Origin: Vogesella aquatica
Lineage (GTDB): Bacteria > Pseudomonadota > Gammaproteobacteria > Burkholderiales > Chromobacteriaceae
NCBI RefSeq assembly: GCF_028548455.1
Contig: NZ_JAQQLF010000005.1
Span: forward strand, 1 to 64,000
Direction: 5' to 3'
Length of the DNA: 64,000 nt
Shown here: positions 18,201 through 26,720 of the stretch, piece by piece
Numbering within the stretch: position 1 is the stretch's first letter
Layout of the letters: every line of letters begins with the position of its first letter
Translations under genes and position numbers: made by a program
Notes under the pieces: model-generated
What the model was told of the DNA's origin: nothing
Databases searched by the model: none
What the model saw: the letters and a program-made list of their open reading frames with translations, nothing else

Positions 18201-18805
18201 TAGGCGCACTGAAAAAACAATGGGCGGCACACCGGCTGAAAGACCCGCGCTTTGCCATGCTGCTGCAAGAGCAGAACCAGGAGCTGGTCAGCCTGGACTG
18301 CGAAACCACCAGCCTGAACGTGCGCGACGCCGAGCTACTCTCTATTGGCGCGGTCAAGATACGCGGCCAACGCATCCTCAGCAGCGAATCGTTCTATGTC
18401 CTGGTGCGCCCGGAACGCAAGCCGGATGCGGGCAGCGTACGCATACACGGCCTGCGCCCGCGCGATGTATCAGACGGCCTGGCCCCGCAAGACGCGGTAA
18501 CCCGCCTGCTGGACTTTATCGGCGGCCGCCCGCTGGTGGGCTACTACCTGGAATACGACGTGGCTATCCTGAACAAATACGTGCAGCCGCTGACCGGCAT
18601 CAAGCTGCCGAACCGCCAGATCGAGGTATCCGGCCGCTACTATGACTACAAACTGCGGCAAAACCCGGACAGCAATGTGGACCTGCGCCTGGCCACCCTG
18701 GTGGATGACCTGCGCGTACCCGCCCTGCCGCGCCATGACGCACTGAACGACGCCATCACCGCCAGCATGCTGTACCTGGCGCTGAAAAAGCGGGGCTTCG
18801 GCTAA
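18197..18805 (+). CDS. 3'-5' exonuclease, DEDDh family (DnaQ-like)
   Basis: A 202-residue exonuclease similar to the epsilon proofreading domain. The DEDDh residues are in SLDCETTSLN (motif I, Asp and Glu), YYLEYDVAILNKY (motif II) and RHDALNDAITA (motif III, His and Asp). Such stand-alone exonucleases are frequently paired with DUF294 proteins, and here the pairing is translationally coupled (overlap ATGA). Its nucleic acid substrate is not known. There is no polymerase domain. Confidence 0.88.
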   Translation: MIGALKKQWAAHRLKDPRFAMLLQEQNQELVSLDCETTSLNVRDAELLSIGAVKIRGQRILSSESFYVLVRPERKPDAGSVRIHGLRPRDVSDGLAPQDAVTRLLDFIGGRPLVGYYLEYDVAILNKYVQPLTGIKLPNRQIEVSGRYYDYKLRQNPDSNVDLRLATLVDDLRVPALPRHDALNDAITASMLYLALKKRGFG

Positions 18806-18841
18806 CTAGCAGCCAACACTCGCCGCACCGGCATTCAAAGG

Positions 18842-18874
18842 CATGCGGCCAACCTTCAGCGGGTGGGCCGCATG
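18842..18874. repeat. inverted pair of the uptake-like word
   Basis: CATGCGGCCAACC and GGTGGGCCGCATG form a 13-base inverted repeat with one mismatch around a 7-base loop. The left arm continues into the exact word GCGGCCAACCTT (18845-18856). It lies 37 bases after the exonuclease stop codon, where a terminator would be expected. Confidence 0.7.
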
Positions 18875-18900
18875 AAAAAAGGGCGTGCTTTCGCACGCCC
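18875..18900 (-). terminator. terminator of the Rossmann-fold gene
   Basis: Hairpin GGGCGTGC-TTTC-GCACGCCC. On the minus strand it is followed by TTTTTT, placing it downstream of the gene at 18971-19345. Confidence 0.8.
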
Positions 18901-18970
18901 CTCAAGCGACCGGTACTGTCGTACAGCGGCCGGTTACTGCATCGATACTTTAGTAGCCCAGCACCAACCT

Positions 18971-19345
18971 TCAGTAACTGAGCGAGTCATGCCGGGTTTC
19001 TACCAGCTCGCCCGCCGACAGCGACATCAGCAGCAGGGCAATGCGCTCGTGCATGATGACAGTGTGGGTGTTACCGGCAAACTGCATGAATCGGCGCAGA
19101 TCTTCGCGCACTTTGCGCGAGCCGGTCAGGTCGATAATGATATCCACCCGCTCGCCCTGCTCCGCCAGTTCGATGAAATTATCGGTTACCGGCACCCCGC
19201 GCTCGCGCGCCAGCGCCACACCCGGCAACGCCAGGTTGAGCTCGGCCACGCCGATCAGCTCCACATAGGGCGCGTTCAGCAGCTGCCGCAACAGCGGTGT
19301 AGCCGTTTCGCCGGCACCCACCATGGCAATACGAATCTTGTTCAT
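18971..19345 (-). CDS. stand-alone Rossmann-fold NAD(P)-binding protein
   Basis: A 124-residue protein with a dinucleotide-binding start (IRIAMVGAGETATPLLRQLL) and the following strand (VELIGVAELN), then PVTDNFIELAEQ and VDIIIDLTGS. This resembles the N-terminal domain of Gfo/Idh/MocA oxidoreductases, but the catalytic C-terminal domain is missing. Similar short Rossmann domains occur fused to sensor kinases in other bacteria, so a ligand- or redox-sensing role is possible. The start at 19345 is chosen for its GAGG site six bases upstream; ATG at 19351 is an alternative. The gene looks intact, not truncated. Confidence 0.6.
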   Translation of the reverse strand: MNKIRIAMVGAGETATPLLRQLLNAPYVELIGVAELNLALPGVALARERGVPVTDNFIELAEQGERVDIIIDLTGSRKVREDLRRFMQFAGNTHTVIMHERIALLLMSLSAGELVETRHDSLSY

Positions 19346-19556
19346 GTCCATCCTCGCTTGCGCCTTATGTAACACGCATTGAAGCACGTACTTTATCAAG
19401 CCCGCCCCGGCGTGATTTGCGCCAGATCAAACCCAGGCACATTCTATAGAAATATCAGAAATTGCACAGTTTAATTGCGCAAAAAGGCAATAAAACAGCA
19501 CAAATCAAAATATAACTCCGCCCTAAGGACCATATCGCATTCACCCCTTACCATCA

Positions 19557-19808
19557 TCAATGCAAAGCTTGCCGGCTAAGAAAACGGATATAACCGACAC
19601 TCTCGATCCAGTAAGCGCCATCCGCCAGCGGCGTGGCGTCTTCCAGATCGGCTACGGTCAGCACCAGATCGGCTTCGTTAATGTGCGCCTCCAGCACAAT
19701 ATCGTCGTCATCGGCGTAGTCTTCGCTGGCATACATGAATTCAGGCTTTACCAGCTGGTTGTTCACCTGGATATACTCGGACTGATTCATCAGACGCAAG
19801 ATGTTCAT
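19557..19808 (-). CDS. small acidic protein of unknown function
   Basis: An 83-residue protein with a good ribosome site (AAGGAG seven bases before ATG). It is acidic, with a run of aspartates (DYADDDDIVLEAH) and predicted alternating strands. There is no signal peptide, membrane segment or cysteine. I do not recognise the family. It follows radC on the same strand after 75 bases that include a copy of the uptake-like word. It could be a small partner or inhibitor protein, but nothing in the sequence proves this. Confidence 0.6.
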   Translation of the reverse strand: MNILRLMNQSEYIQVNNQLVKPEFMYASEDYADDDDIVLEAHINEADLVLTVADLEDATPLADGAYWIESVGYIRFLSRQALH

Positions 19809-19838
19809 GGCTTGCTCCTTTCGACCCGGCCAAGCGGC

Positions 19839-19850
19839 AAGGTTGGCCGC
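19839..19850 (-). repeat. candidate uptake-like word GCGGCCAACCTT
   Basis: Exact copy on the minus strand, 34 bases after the radC stop codon, in the gap before the small acidic protein gene. Confidence 0.7.
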
Positions 19851-19883
19851 ACGACAACAGCAGGGGCAACCACCAGGCTGCCG

Positions 19884-20558
19884 CTACACCCAGCCGCGCG
19901 CCGCCAGTGATTCGGCGTACTCGCCCGTGACAACAAAATGATCCAGTAAATTGATATCGACCAGCTGCAAAGCCTGCTTGAGCGTGGCGGTAAGCCGACG
20001 GTCGGCGTCGGAAGGCTCGGCCACGCCAGACGGATGGTTATGCGCCACAATCACGCTGCAAGCATTGTGCTGCAAGGCCCGCCGCACCACCTCGCGCGGG
20101 TAGACCCGTGTTTCGGTCAGCGTGCCTCTGGCCAGCTCTTCGACAGCCAGCACACGGTATTGTGCCGTCAGGAAAATCACGCTGAACACCTCCACCTCGC
20201 AATACCCTATCGCCACGCGCAGAAAGCGCTGTACGGCTTCCGGGCAGTCCAGCACATCCGCTGCGGCCATTTCTTCGGCTAGCAGCCGCCGCGCCAGCTC
20301 GTGCATGGCCATGAATTGCACGTACTTGGCAGGCCCCAGCCCGGCCTGCTGTTGAAACTCGTCGGCGCGCGCACCCAACAAACGCCCCAGGCTACCAAAG
20401 CGCTGCATTAACAGGCGTGCCATATCGACAGCCGAGCAACCTTTGATGCCTGTTCTTAGAAATATCGCCAGCAATTCGGCATCTGACAAGGCTTGTGCAC
20501 CCCGTGCCAACAATTTTTCACGCGGACGTTCGGCCGCGGGCCATTCGCTAATAGACAT
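19884..20558 (-). CDS. radC: RadC family JAB1/MPN metalloprotein
   Basis: A 224-residue RadC protein. The N-terminal helix-hairpin-helix region (about 25-75, ALSDAELLAIFLRTG) precedes a JAMM/MPN domain with the zinc motif HNHPSG followed by SDAD. Its original assignment to DNA repair in E. coli was withdrawn; the family is common near competence and mobile-element genes, and its biochemical role is unsettled. It is divergent from coaBC, the arrangement seen in many proteobacteria (radC-dfp). Confidence 0.93.
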   Translation of the reverse strand: MSISEWPAAERPREKLLARGAQALSDAELLAIFLRTGIKGCSAVDMARLLMQRFGSLGRLLGARADEFQQQAGLGPAKYVQFMAMHELARRLLAEEMAAADVLDCPEAVQRFLRVAIGYCEVEVFSVIFLTAQYRVLAVEELARGTLTETRVYPREVVRRALQHNACSVIVAHNHPSGVAEPSDADRRLTATLKQALQLVDINLLDHFVVTGEYAESLAARGWV

Positions 20559-20714
20559 AGTCCCTCCTGCGCACTGGCGGAACCTTCATCATCCGGCATG
20601 CTGCCATCTCCATAAAATGCATTTTCCATGCCAAATGATCTGCCACGGCAGCCTGCGTGCAGGTGCAGCATTACGTTACAATCATGCCTTGCACGATCTA
20701 CGGCAGGCAGCAAC

Positions 20715-21905
20715 ATGACGCAAAAACGCATTCTTCTTGGCATTACCGGCGGTATTGCCGCCTACAAGTCGGCCGAGCTGACCCGGCTGCTGGTCAAGGC
20801 AGGCCACCATGTGGAAGTGGTGATGAGCGAGGCCGCTACCCGCTTTGTTACCCCAGCCACCTTCCAGGCGCTGTCGGGCCATGCCGTCTACACCGATATC
20901 TGGGACCCGCGCCCGGACAACGCCATGGCGCATATCGAGATGTCGCGTCGTGCCGACGTGTTCCTGATCGTGCCAGCCACTGCCGACTGCATTTTCAAGC
21001 TGGCGCACGGTGCCTGCGACGATCTGATCAGCACCATGGCCGCCGCCCGTACTTGCCCGCTGGTAGTGGTACCCGCCATGAACCGCCAGATGTGGGAAAA
21101 CCCGCCCAACCTGCGCAACATCGCGCAGCTACAGGCCGATGGCGTTCAGGTGTGGGGCCCGGCACACGGCGTGCAAGCCTGTGGCGAAACCGGGCCGGGG
21201 CGGATGCTGGAACCGGAAGAGGTGTTCGACCTGCTGGGTGGCGTATTCAGCGCCAAGCCGCTGGCAGGCAAAAAGGTGCTGCTGACCGCCGGCCCCACGT
21301 ACGAACCCATCGATACCGTGCGCGGCATCACCAATATCAGCTCCGGCAAGATGGGCTACGCGCTGGCGCGTGCCTGCCGTGACGCCGGCGCCGAGGTAAC
21401 CCTGGTCAGCGGTCCTACTGCCCTCACCCCGCCCACACTGGTGCATACCATTGCGGTACAAAGTGCACAGGACATGTACCAGGCGGTACTGGCCGAAGTT
21501 GGCCGCAGCGATGTGTTCATCAGTGTGGCCGCCGTGGCGGACTACCGCGTGAAAAACCGCTCGGAACACAAGATCAAGAAAGGCGACAGCCTGCCGGTGA
21601 TCGAGCTGGAAGAAAACCCCGACATCCTGGCCACCGTGGCCGGCCTGCCGGCCGCGCCGTTCTGCGTGGGTTTTGCCGCAGAAAGCCAGAACCTGCTGCA
21701 GTACGCCGACCAGAAACGGCGCCGCAAGAAAGTCCCCTTACTGGTGGCCAACCTGGCCCAGCACGCCATGGGCGCTGATACCAATAGCGTGACGCTACTG
21801 GATGACCACGGCCAGCACCCGCTGCCCGACATGCCCAAGGCCGATGTGGCCCGAGCCATCGTTCAACATCTGGCCCAAAGCCTTAACCTGAAAACTGAAA
21901 ACTGA
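20715..21905 (+). CDS. coaBC: bifunctional phosphopantothenoylcysteine decarboxylase/synthetase
   Basis: A 396-residue bifunctional enzyme for two steps of coenzyme A synthesis. The N-terminal CoaC flavoprotein domain (1-185) has GITGGIAAYKSAEL, the motif PAMNRQMW, and the substrate-clamp cysteine in GVQACGETGPGRM. The C-terminal CoaB domain (190-396) has TAGPTYEPID, ITNISSGKMG and AVADYRVKN. The ATG at 20715 gives the family N-terminus MTQKRILLGITGG; the longer frame upstream is not conserved. dut follows after 6 bases, a classic coaBC-dut pair. Confidence 0.96.
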   Translation: MTQKRILLGITGGIAAYKSAELTRLLVKAGHHVEVVMSEAATRFVTPATFQALSGHAVYTDIWDPRPDNAMAHIEMSRRADVFLIVPATADCIFKLAHGACDDLISTMAAARTCPLVVVPAMNRQMWENPPNLRNIAQLQADGVQVWGPAHGVQACGETGPGRMLEPEEVFDLLGGVFSAKPLAGKKVLLTAGPTYEPIDTVRGITNISSGKMGYALARACRDAGAEVTLVSGPTALTPPTLVHTIAVQSAQDMYQAVLAEVGRSDVFISVAAVADYRVKNRSEHKIKKGDSLPVIELEENPDILATVAGLPAAPFCVGFAAESQNLLQYADQKRRRKKVPLLVANLAQHAMGADTNSVTLLDDHGQHPLPDMPKADVARAIVQHLAQSLNLKTEN

Positions 21906-21911
21906 CATCGC

Positions 21912-22364
21912 ATGAAACCTGTTATCGACGTACAAATCCTGGACCCACGCCTGAAAGACAACCTGCCCGCCTACGCCACCAGCGGCTCTGCCGGCCTGGA
22001 CCTGCGCGCTGCCACCGAAGCCGACATGGTGATCCAGCCTGGCGAAACCGTGCTGGTACCTACCGGCATGGCCATCCACCTGGCCGACCCGGGGCTGGCG
22101 GCCATGATCCTGCCGCGCTCCGGCCTGGGCCACAAACACGGCATCGTGCTGGGCAACCTGACCGGCCTGATCGACTCCGACTACCAGGGCCAGCTGTTCG
22201 TATCAGTATGGAATCGCGGCAGCATGCCGTTTACATTGGCACCACTGGAACGCATTGCACAAATGATTATCGTGCCTGTGGTACAGGTTGGGTTTAATAT
22301 TGTAGATAGTTTTATCGATACAGAGCGTGGCAGCGGTGGTTTTGGTAGCACCGGCCGCCAGTAA
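21912..22364 (+). CDS. dut: deoxyuridine 5'-triphosphate nucleotidohydrolase
   Basis: A 150-residue trimeric dUTPase that hydrolyses dUTP to dUMP and keeps uracil out of DNA. All five motifs are visible: GSAGLDLRA (1), [13 protein letters not shown] (2), [14 protein letters not shown] (3), [11 protein letters not shown] (4) and [10 protein letters not shown] (5, C-terminal P-loop-like tail). It is in an operon with coaBC. Confidence 0.96.
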   Translation: MKPVIDVQILDPRLKDNLPAYATSGSAGLDLRAATEADMVIQPGETVLVPTGMAIHLADPGLAAMILPRSGLGHKHGIVLGNLTGLIDSDYQGQLFVSVWNRGSMPFTLAPLERIAQMIIVPVVQVGFNIVDSFIDTERGSGGFGSTGRQ

Positions 22365-22379
22365 AACCGGTTGATACGG

Positions 22380-23369
22380 ATGAAAATGGACCAGCACGCC
22401 CAGCCCTCCAGCATCGCCACTCTGATGGAACAGATGGCGAAAATGACCTCGCAGCGCGAGCAGCGCGAGCTGGAACGGGCATTGCTGGAGCTGGTGAGTG
22501 CATTTTTGCAAAGCGACAGCATTGCCCTGTACGGCGTGCGCTACGCCGAGTCGCTGCCCGAGCTGAAGCTGCTGCAGGTCGCAGAAAAAGACAGCCAGAT
22601 CTCCCCCGATAGCTGTGGCTGGCTACCCGCCGGTGATGATGCGCGCAAAGCCATCGCCATTGGCCGCGACCATCGCGCGCCGTGGGAATATGGCGGCCAT
22701 ATCTGGCAAGTGATCTACCAGAAAAACAACATCATCGCGCTGCTGCAGATAGAGCATGGCCCGCTGACACCTGACGAGCTGGGTTTCCTCAGCGGCATGG
22801 TACGCATCCACGAAAACTACCTGCGCCTGCTGTACGATGCAGAACGTGACATGCTTACCGGCTTGCTGAACCGTCGCTCGTTCGATGCCCGGCTGTACGA
22901 GCTGCTGGACAATCCGGACTACCAGCACACCCTGGCCTTGGTGGATATCGACCACTTCAAACTGGTAAACGACCGCTACGGCCATATCGTGGGCGACGAA
23001 GTCCTGTTACTGGTTGCGCACCACATGGAACAGGTGCTGGGCGCACACGCCCAGCTGTACCGCTACGGTGGCGAGGAGTTCGGCATTATCCTGCGCGACG
23101 AACCGCAACTGGCCATGACCCGGCTGGAAGCGCTGCGGGAAAACATCGCCAGTTTCAATTTTCCGCAGGTAGGTGCAGTCAAGATCAGTATGGGTTATGT
23201 ACTGATAGGGGGGCAGATGCTGCCGGCCAACGTGGTGGAGCAGGCCGACCGCGCGCTGTACTACGCCAAGGAAAACGGCCGCAACCAGACCTGTGCTTAC
23301 ACGCAGCTGCTGCAACGCGGCGAGATCGCGGCGCAGATACCGTACGAAGGCGATATCGAGCTGTTCTGA
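22380..23369 (+). CDS. GGDEF domain diguanylate cyclase
   Basis: A 329-residue protein with an N-terminal GAF-like region (about 20-150) and a C-terminal GGDEF domain (about 165-320). The active-site motif is GGEEF in YRYGGEEFGIIL, and the metal-binding LVDIDHFKLVNDRYGHIVGDEV is complete, so it should make cyclic di-GMP. I see no RxxD inhibitory site directly before GGEEF. No membrane segment is seen. The start is uncertain: TTG at 22371 or ATG at 22380 or 22386; I prefer 22380. It follows dut closely and ends at a terminator. Confidence 0.88.
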   Translation: MKMDQHAQPSSIATLMEQMAKMTSQREQRELERALLELVSAFLQSDSIALYGVRYAESLPELKLLQVAEKDSQISPDSCGWLPAGDDARKAIAIGRDHRAPWEYGGHIWQVIYQKNNIIALLQIEHGPLTPDELGFLSGMVRIHENYLRLLYDAERDMLTGLLNRRSFDARLYELLDNPDYQHTLALVDIDHFKLVNDRYGHIVGDEVLLLVAHHMEQVLGAHAQLYRYGGEEFGIILRDEPQLAMTRLEALRENIASFNFPQVGAVKISMGYVLIGGQMLPANVVEQADRALYYAKENGRNQTCAYTQLLQRGEIAAQIPYEGDIELF

Positions 23370-23376
23370 CCCTGCT

Positions 23377-23388
23377 GCGGCCAACCTT
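23377..23388 (+). repeat. candidate uptake-like word GCGGCCAACCTT
   Basis: Exact copy 8 bases after the diguanylate cyclase stop codon and immediately before the terminator hairpin. Confidence 0.7.
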
Positions 23389-23396
23389 GCTGCCAC

Positions 23397-23428
23397 AAAA
23401 AAGCCCCTGCCAACCGGCAGGGGCTTTT
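23397..23428. terminator. bidirectional terminator
   Basis: AAAAAAGCCCCTGCC-AACC-GGCAGGGGCTTTT. It separates the diguanylate cyclase gene from the convergent polyamine transport operon. Confidence 0.9.
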
Positions 23429-23447
23429 GATTGGCGCAAGCCTGGCA

Positions 23448-24272
23448 TCAGGCCGCGCTGGTACGGGTCTTCTCGGCCCGGCCACGCAACCATTCCAGCG
23501 TCAGCAGCAGGGCGATGGAGAACAGGATTAGCACCGTGGCCGCGGCGGCAATCGCCGGACTGATGTTCTCCTTGATACCGCCAAACATCTGGCGCGGCAG
23601 CGTAGTCTGTTCCGGGCCAGCCAGGAACAGCGTCACCACAACCTCGTCAAACGAGGTGGCAAAGGCAAACAGCGCACCCGAGATCACACCCGGCGCAATC
23701 AGCGGCAGTACGATGCGGCGGTAGGTGGTAACCGGGTTGGCACCCAGGCTGGCACTGGCACGGATCAGGTTGGCGTTGAAGCCGCGTAGCGTAGCCGACA
23801 CGGTAATCACCACAAAGGGTACGCCCAGCGCGGTATGCACCAGAATCAGCGCAAAGTAGCTATTGGACAAACCCAGCGGGGCAAAGAACAGGTAGGCCCC
23901 CACGCCGACGATCACCACTGGCACCACCATGGGCGAGATCAGCACGCTCATCAGCACCGACTTGCCGGGAAAGTCCGACGAGGTCAGGCCGACGGCGGCC
24001 AGCGTCCCCAGCGTCGTGGCCAGCAGTGTGGCCGCCGGCGCCACGATGAAGCTGTTCTTCAGCGAGGTCAACCACACACCATTACCGAAAAACTCCTCGT
24101 ACCAGCGTAGCGAGAACGACTTGATCGGGTACAGCAGGAAGGTATCGGCCGAGAACGACAAGGGCACGATCACCAGCAGCGGCGACACCAGGAAGATCAG
24201 GATCATCACGCAAAAAATGCGGAAGCTCCAGAACCAGACGCGCTCGATAGGCGAAGCATAAGTTGGCAGCAT
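23448..24272 (-). CDS. potC: polyamine-type ABC transporter permease (PotC/YdcV-like)
   Basis: A 274-residue inner-membrane permease with about six membrane segments (for example IFCVMILIFLVSPLLVIVPL near the start). The cytoplasmic EAA-like coupling loop is ASLGANPVTTYRRIVLPL. It is the last gene of the minus-strand operon potA-potD-potB-potC and ends at a terminator. With PotB it should form the translocation path for putrescine, spermidine or a similar cation. The exact substrate is not provable from the permease. Confidence 0.85.
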   Translation of the reverse strand: MLPTYASPIERVWFWSFRIFCVMILIFLVSPLLVIVPLSFSADTFLLYPIKSFSLRWYEEFFGNGVWLTSLKNSFIVAPAATLLATTLGTLAAVGLTSSDFPGKSVLMSVLISPMVVPVVIVGVGAYLFFAPLGLSNSYFALILVHTALGVPFVVITVSATLRGFNANLIRASASLGANPVTTYRRIVLPLIAPGVISGALFAFATSFDEVVVTLFLAGPEQTTLPRQMFGGIKENISPAIAAAATVLILFSIALLLTLEWLRGRAEKTRTSAA

Positions 24273-24275
24273 GGC

Positions 24276-25538
24276 TTACCCCAGACTCAGTTTATTGGCA
24301 CCCACCAGCTTGCTGTACACCGCGTACAGCGTCATGGTGGCGATCAACAGCAGGCTACCCAGCGCAGCGGCCATACCCCAGTTGATGGTGACGTTGGTGT
24401 AGAACGCCACGTAGTAGCTCACCATCTGCTCTTCCGGGCTACCCAGCAGGGCCGGGGTGATGTAGTAGCCGATACACATGATGAATACCAGCAAGGCACC
24501 GGCAGCCACACCAGCCACGGTCTGCGGGAAGTAGATCTTCCAGAAGGCGGCAAACGGGTGGTCACCCAGCGAGATAGCGGCGCGCATATAGGTTGGCGGG
24601 ATACTCTTCATCACGCTGTAGGCCGGCAGAATCACGAATGGCAGCAGGATGTGCACCATGGCGATATACACGCCGACACGGTTGAACGCCAGCTGTAGCG
24701 GCTCACCGATAATGCCGAGGTTCATCAATGCGCTATTGATCAGGCCTTCGCGTTGCAGCAGCACGATCCACGATGCCACGCGTACCAGCACCGAGGTCCA
24801 GAACGGCAGCAGTACCAGAATCATCAGCAGGTTGCTTTTGCGTGCCGGCAGGTTGGCCAGCCAGTAGGCCAGCGGGTAACCCAGCAGCAGGCAGAACACG
24901 GTCACCCAGAAGCTGATCCACAAGGTACGGCCAAAAATGCTGATGAAGGCACGTTCTTCCTCTGGCGCCAGCTCCGGCGTACCGGCCTTGGTTTCACGCA
25001 GATCGAGCGAGCTGTACAGGTAATATGGCGTCCAGCTCTTGGCATTCTTGGCAATGACGTGCCAGTGGTCCGGGTCGCCCCAGCGCTCGTCGATCTGGAT
25101 GAAGCGGTCACGCATGCTTTCGCCTGCGGCCAACTCCAGCGGCATCTTGCGCGCGGTTTTCTGGATCAGCGAGCGGAAGCCGCTGATGTCCATGTTCAGA
25201 CGCTTGGCCACTTCCGGCACGGACTTGTCTTCTTTGGCGGCGGTCAAGTCGCGGGCCATGGCCTGGAATACATCCTCAGACGGCAGGGCACGACGATCCC
25301 AGCTGGCAATCAGCTTGCTGGTGGCAGGCAGGTGGGTTACCACCTCCGGGTTATCAACGCTGCGACCCAGCAGCATGAAGATAGGTACCAGAAAGGTCAG
25401 CAGCAGGAAAATAGCCAGCGGGGCAACCAGCGCCACCGCTTTCAATTGCTTGTTACGGCGCTCGCGTGCCAGCTTGACGGTAAGCAGCTCGCCATCTGCA
25501 GCTGTGAGCGGGGCATTCACGGTAAGGGTTTGGGACAT
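24276..25538 (-). CDS. potB: polyamine-type ABC transporter permease (PotB/YdcU-like)
   Basis: A 420-residue permease, longer than E. coli PotB (about 275-285) because of an extra region of about 130 residues between the first membrane segment (VALVAPLAIFLLLTFLVPIF) and the core; this insert is probably periplasmic. The core keeps the coupling loop AAISLGDHPFAAFWKIYFP. Such long versions are known among putrescine-type permeases. The start is taken at MSQTLTVNAPL (25538); ATG at 25547 is also possible. It is separated from potC by 3 bases and from the binding-protein gene by a hairpin. Confidence 0.82.
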   Translation of the reverse strand: MSQTLTVNAPLTAADGELLTVKLARERRNKQLKAVALVAPLAIFLLLTFLVPIFMLLGRSVDNPEVVTHLPATSKLIASWDRRALPSEDVFQAMARDLTAAKEDKSVPEVAKRLNMDISGFRSLIQKTARKMPLELAAGESMRDRFIQIDERWGDPDHWHVIAKNAKSWTPYYLYSSLDLRETKAGTPELAPEEERAFISIFGRTLWISFWVTVFCLLLGYPLAYWLANLPARKSNLLMILVLLPFWTSVLVRVASWIVLLQREGLINSALMNLGIIGEPLQLAFNRVGVYIAMVHILLPFVILPAYSVMKSIPPTYMRAAISLGDHPFAAFWKIYFPQTVAGVAAGALLVFIMCIGYYITPALLGSPEEQMVSYYVAFYTNVTINWGMAAALGSLLLIATMTLYAVYSKLVGANKLSLG

Positions 25539-25560
25539 GGTGGGCATCACTTCCAGCAAA

Positions 25561-25593
25561 GTCCCGCCAGCCCCGGGGGGGGCGTGGCGGGAC
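25561..25593 (-). repeat. intercistronic hairpin with a G8/C8 tract in the loop
   Basis: A perfect 9-base inverted repeat, GTCCCGCCA / TGGCGGGAC, around a loop with eight consecutive G (C on the transcript strand). It lies between the binding-protein gene and potB. With no T run it is not a classic terminator and is better placed as an mRNA-stabilising or processing hairpin that sets high binding-protein expression. The homopolymer could slip. Confidence 0.6.
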
Positions 25594-25613
25594 GGTTCAG
25601 GCAAGGTGGCTAC

Positions 25614-26657
25614 TTAGCGGGCAGCCCAGGCGTTGAAGCGCTCTTCCAGCTCTTCACCATGCTCAACCCAGAAGTTTACATCCAGGGCCAGCGCGTTTTT
25701 CAGGTTGGCAGGCCAGGTTGGCAGGTTGGTCGCAGACTTCGGGTCTACCTTCTGGATGGCTTTCAGGTTGGTCGGGCCGTAGGCGATCTTGTTGGAGTAC
25801 ACCGCCTGGTTTTCCGGCTGGCTGGCGTGCTTGATGAAGTCCATCGCCTCTTTCAGCTTCGGCGAACCTTTCGGGATAGCCCAGGAGTCCACGTCGTATA
25901 CGCTACCGGTCCACACCACTTTCAGGTTCTTGCCTTCTTTCTGCGCGGTATCGATACGGCCGTTATAGGCCGAGCTCATCACCACGTCACCGGAAGCCAG
26001 GAACTGCGGCGGCTGCGCACCGGCTTCCCACCACTGGATATTCGGCTTCAGCTGGTCCAGTTTCTTGAAGGCACGGTCCACACCGGCTTTGGTAGCCAGC
26101 AACTTGTATACGTCAGCAGGTTTCACGCCGTCAGCTTGCAGGGCGAATTCCAGTGTGTACTTGGCACCCTTGCGCAGGCCGCGCTTGCCCGGGAATTTTT
26201 TCACGTCCCAGAAATCGGCCCAGCCTTGCGGGGCAACCTTGATCTTGTCTGCGTTGTAGGCCATGGCAGTAGACCATACAAAAATGCCCACGCCGCACTC
26301 CGATACCGCCGGCGTCACAAAGTCAGCCTTATTGCCTACCTTGGACCAGTTGATTTTCTCGAACAGGCCTTCCTCGCAGCCGCGCAGCAACTCTGGCGAC
26401 TCTACTTCCACCACGTCCCAGCTCACCTTCTTGGCATCGACCATGGCCTTGATCTTGGCCATTTCGCCGTTGTAGTCACCCGCGGTAATCTTGTTGCCGC
26501 TGGCTTTTTCGAAGGTCTGGTAGTAGGCCACGGCTTGTGCGTCCTTGTTGGCACCACCGAAAGAAATCACGGTGATGTCTTTGGCCATGGCCGGGGCGGC
26601 CAGTGCTACGGCAACGGACAGGGCCAACAGGCGTGGGGTGTTTTTGTTCATAGTCAT
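25614..26657 (-). CDS. potD: polyamine-type periplasmic binding protein (PotD/YdcS-like)
   Basis: A 347-residue secreted binding protein. The signal peptide is MTMNKNTPRLLALSVAVALA ending in APAMA. The mature part begins KDITVISFGGANKDAQ and contains SWDVVEVESPELLRGCEEG, WADFWDVKKFPGKRGL and SAYNGRI, all typical of the spermidine/putrescine-binding cluster. It should capture the substrate in the periplasm for PotB/PotC. GAGGAG precedes the ATG. Its place as second gene, followed by a hairpin, fits differential expression within the operon. Related proteins bind other small cations, so the substrate is inferred. Confidence 0.85.
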   Translation of the reverse strand: MTMNKNTPRLLALSVAVALAAPAMAKDITVISFGGANKDAQAVAYYQTFEKASGNKITAGDYNGEMAKIKAMVDAKKVSWDVVEVESPELLRGCEEGLFEKINWSKVGNKADFVTPAVSECGVGIFVWSTAMAYNADKIKVAPQGWADFWDVKKFPGKRGLRKGAKYTLEFALQADGVKPADVYKLLATKAGVDRAFKKLDQLKPNIQWWEAGAQPPQFLASGDVVMSSAYNGRIDTAQKEGKNLKVVWTGSVYDVDSWAIPKGSPKLKEAMDFIKHASQPENQAVYSNKIAYGPTNLKAIQKVDPKSATNLPTWPANLKNALALDVNFWVEHGEELEERFNAWAAR

Positions 26658-26720
26658 AACTCCTCTGGGGGATATCGCTTTGCAGGACGTTGAAAGCGCC
26701 CGTGTGGTCGGGCTTTTTAT

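Noticed and set aside
19405-19435. FNR/ANR-like site (GTGATTTGCGCCAG)
   Set aside because: Three mismatches to TTGAT-N4-ATCAA and no anaerobic gene next to it.
24753-26693. 646-codon plus-strand frame opposite the pot operon
   Set aside because: Antisense shadow of potB and potD; no recognisable motif, and it crosses a real intergenic region.
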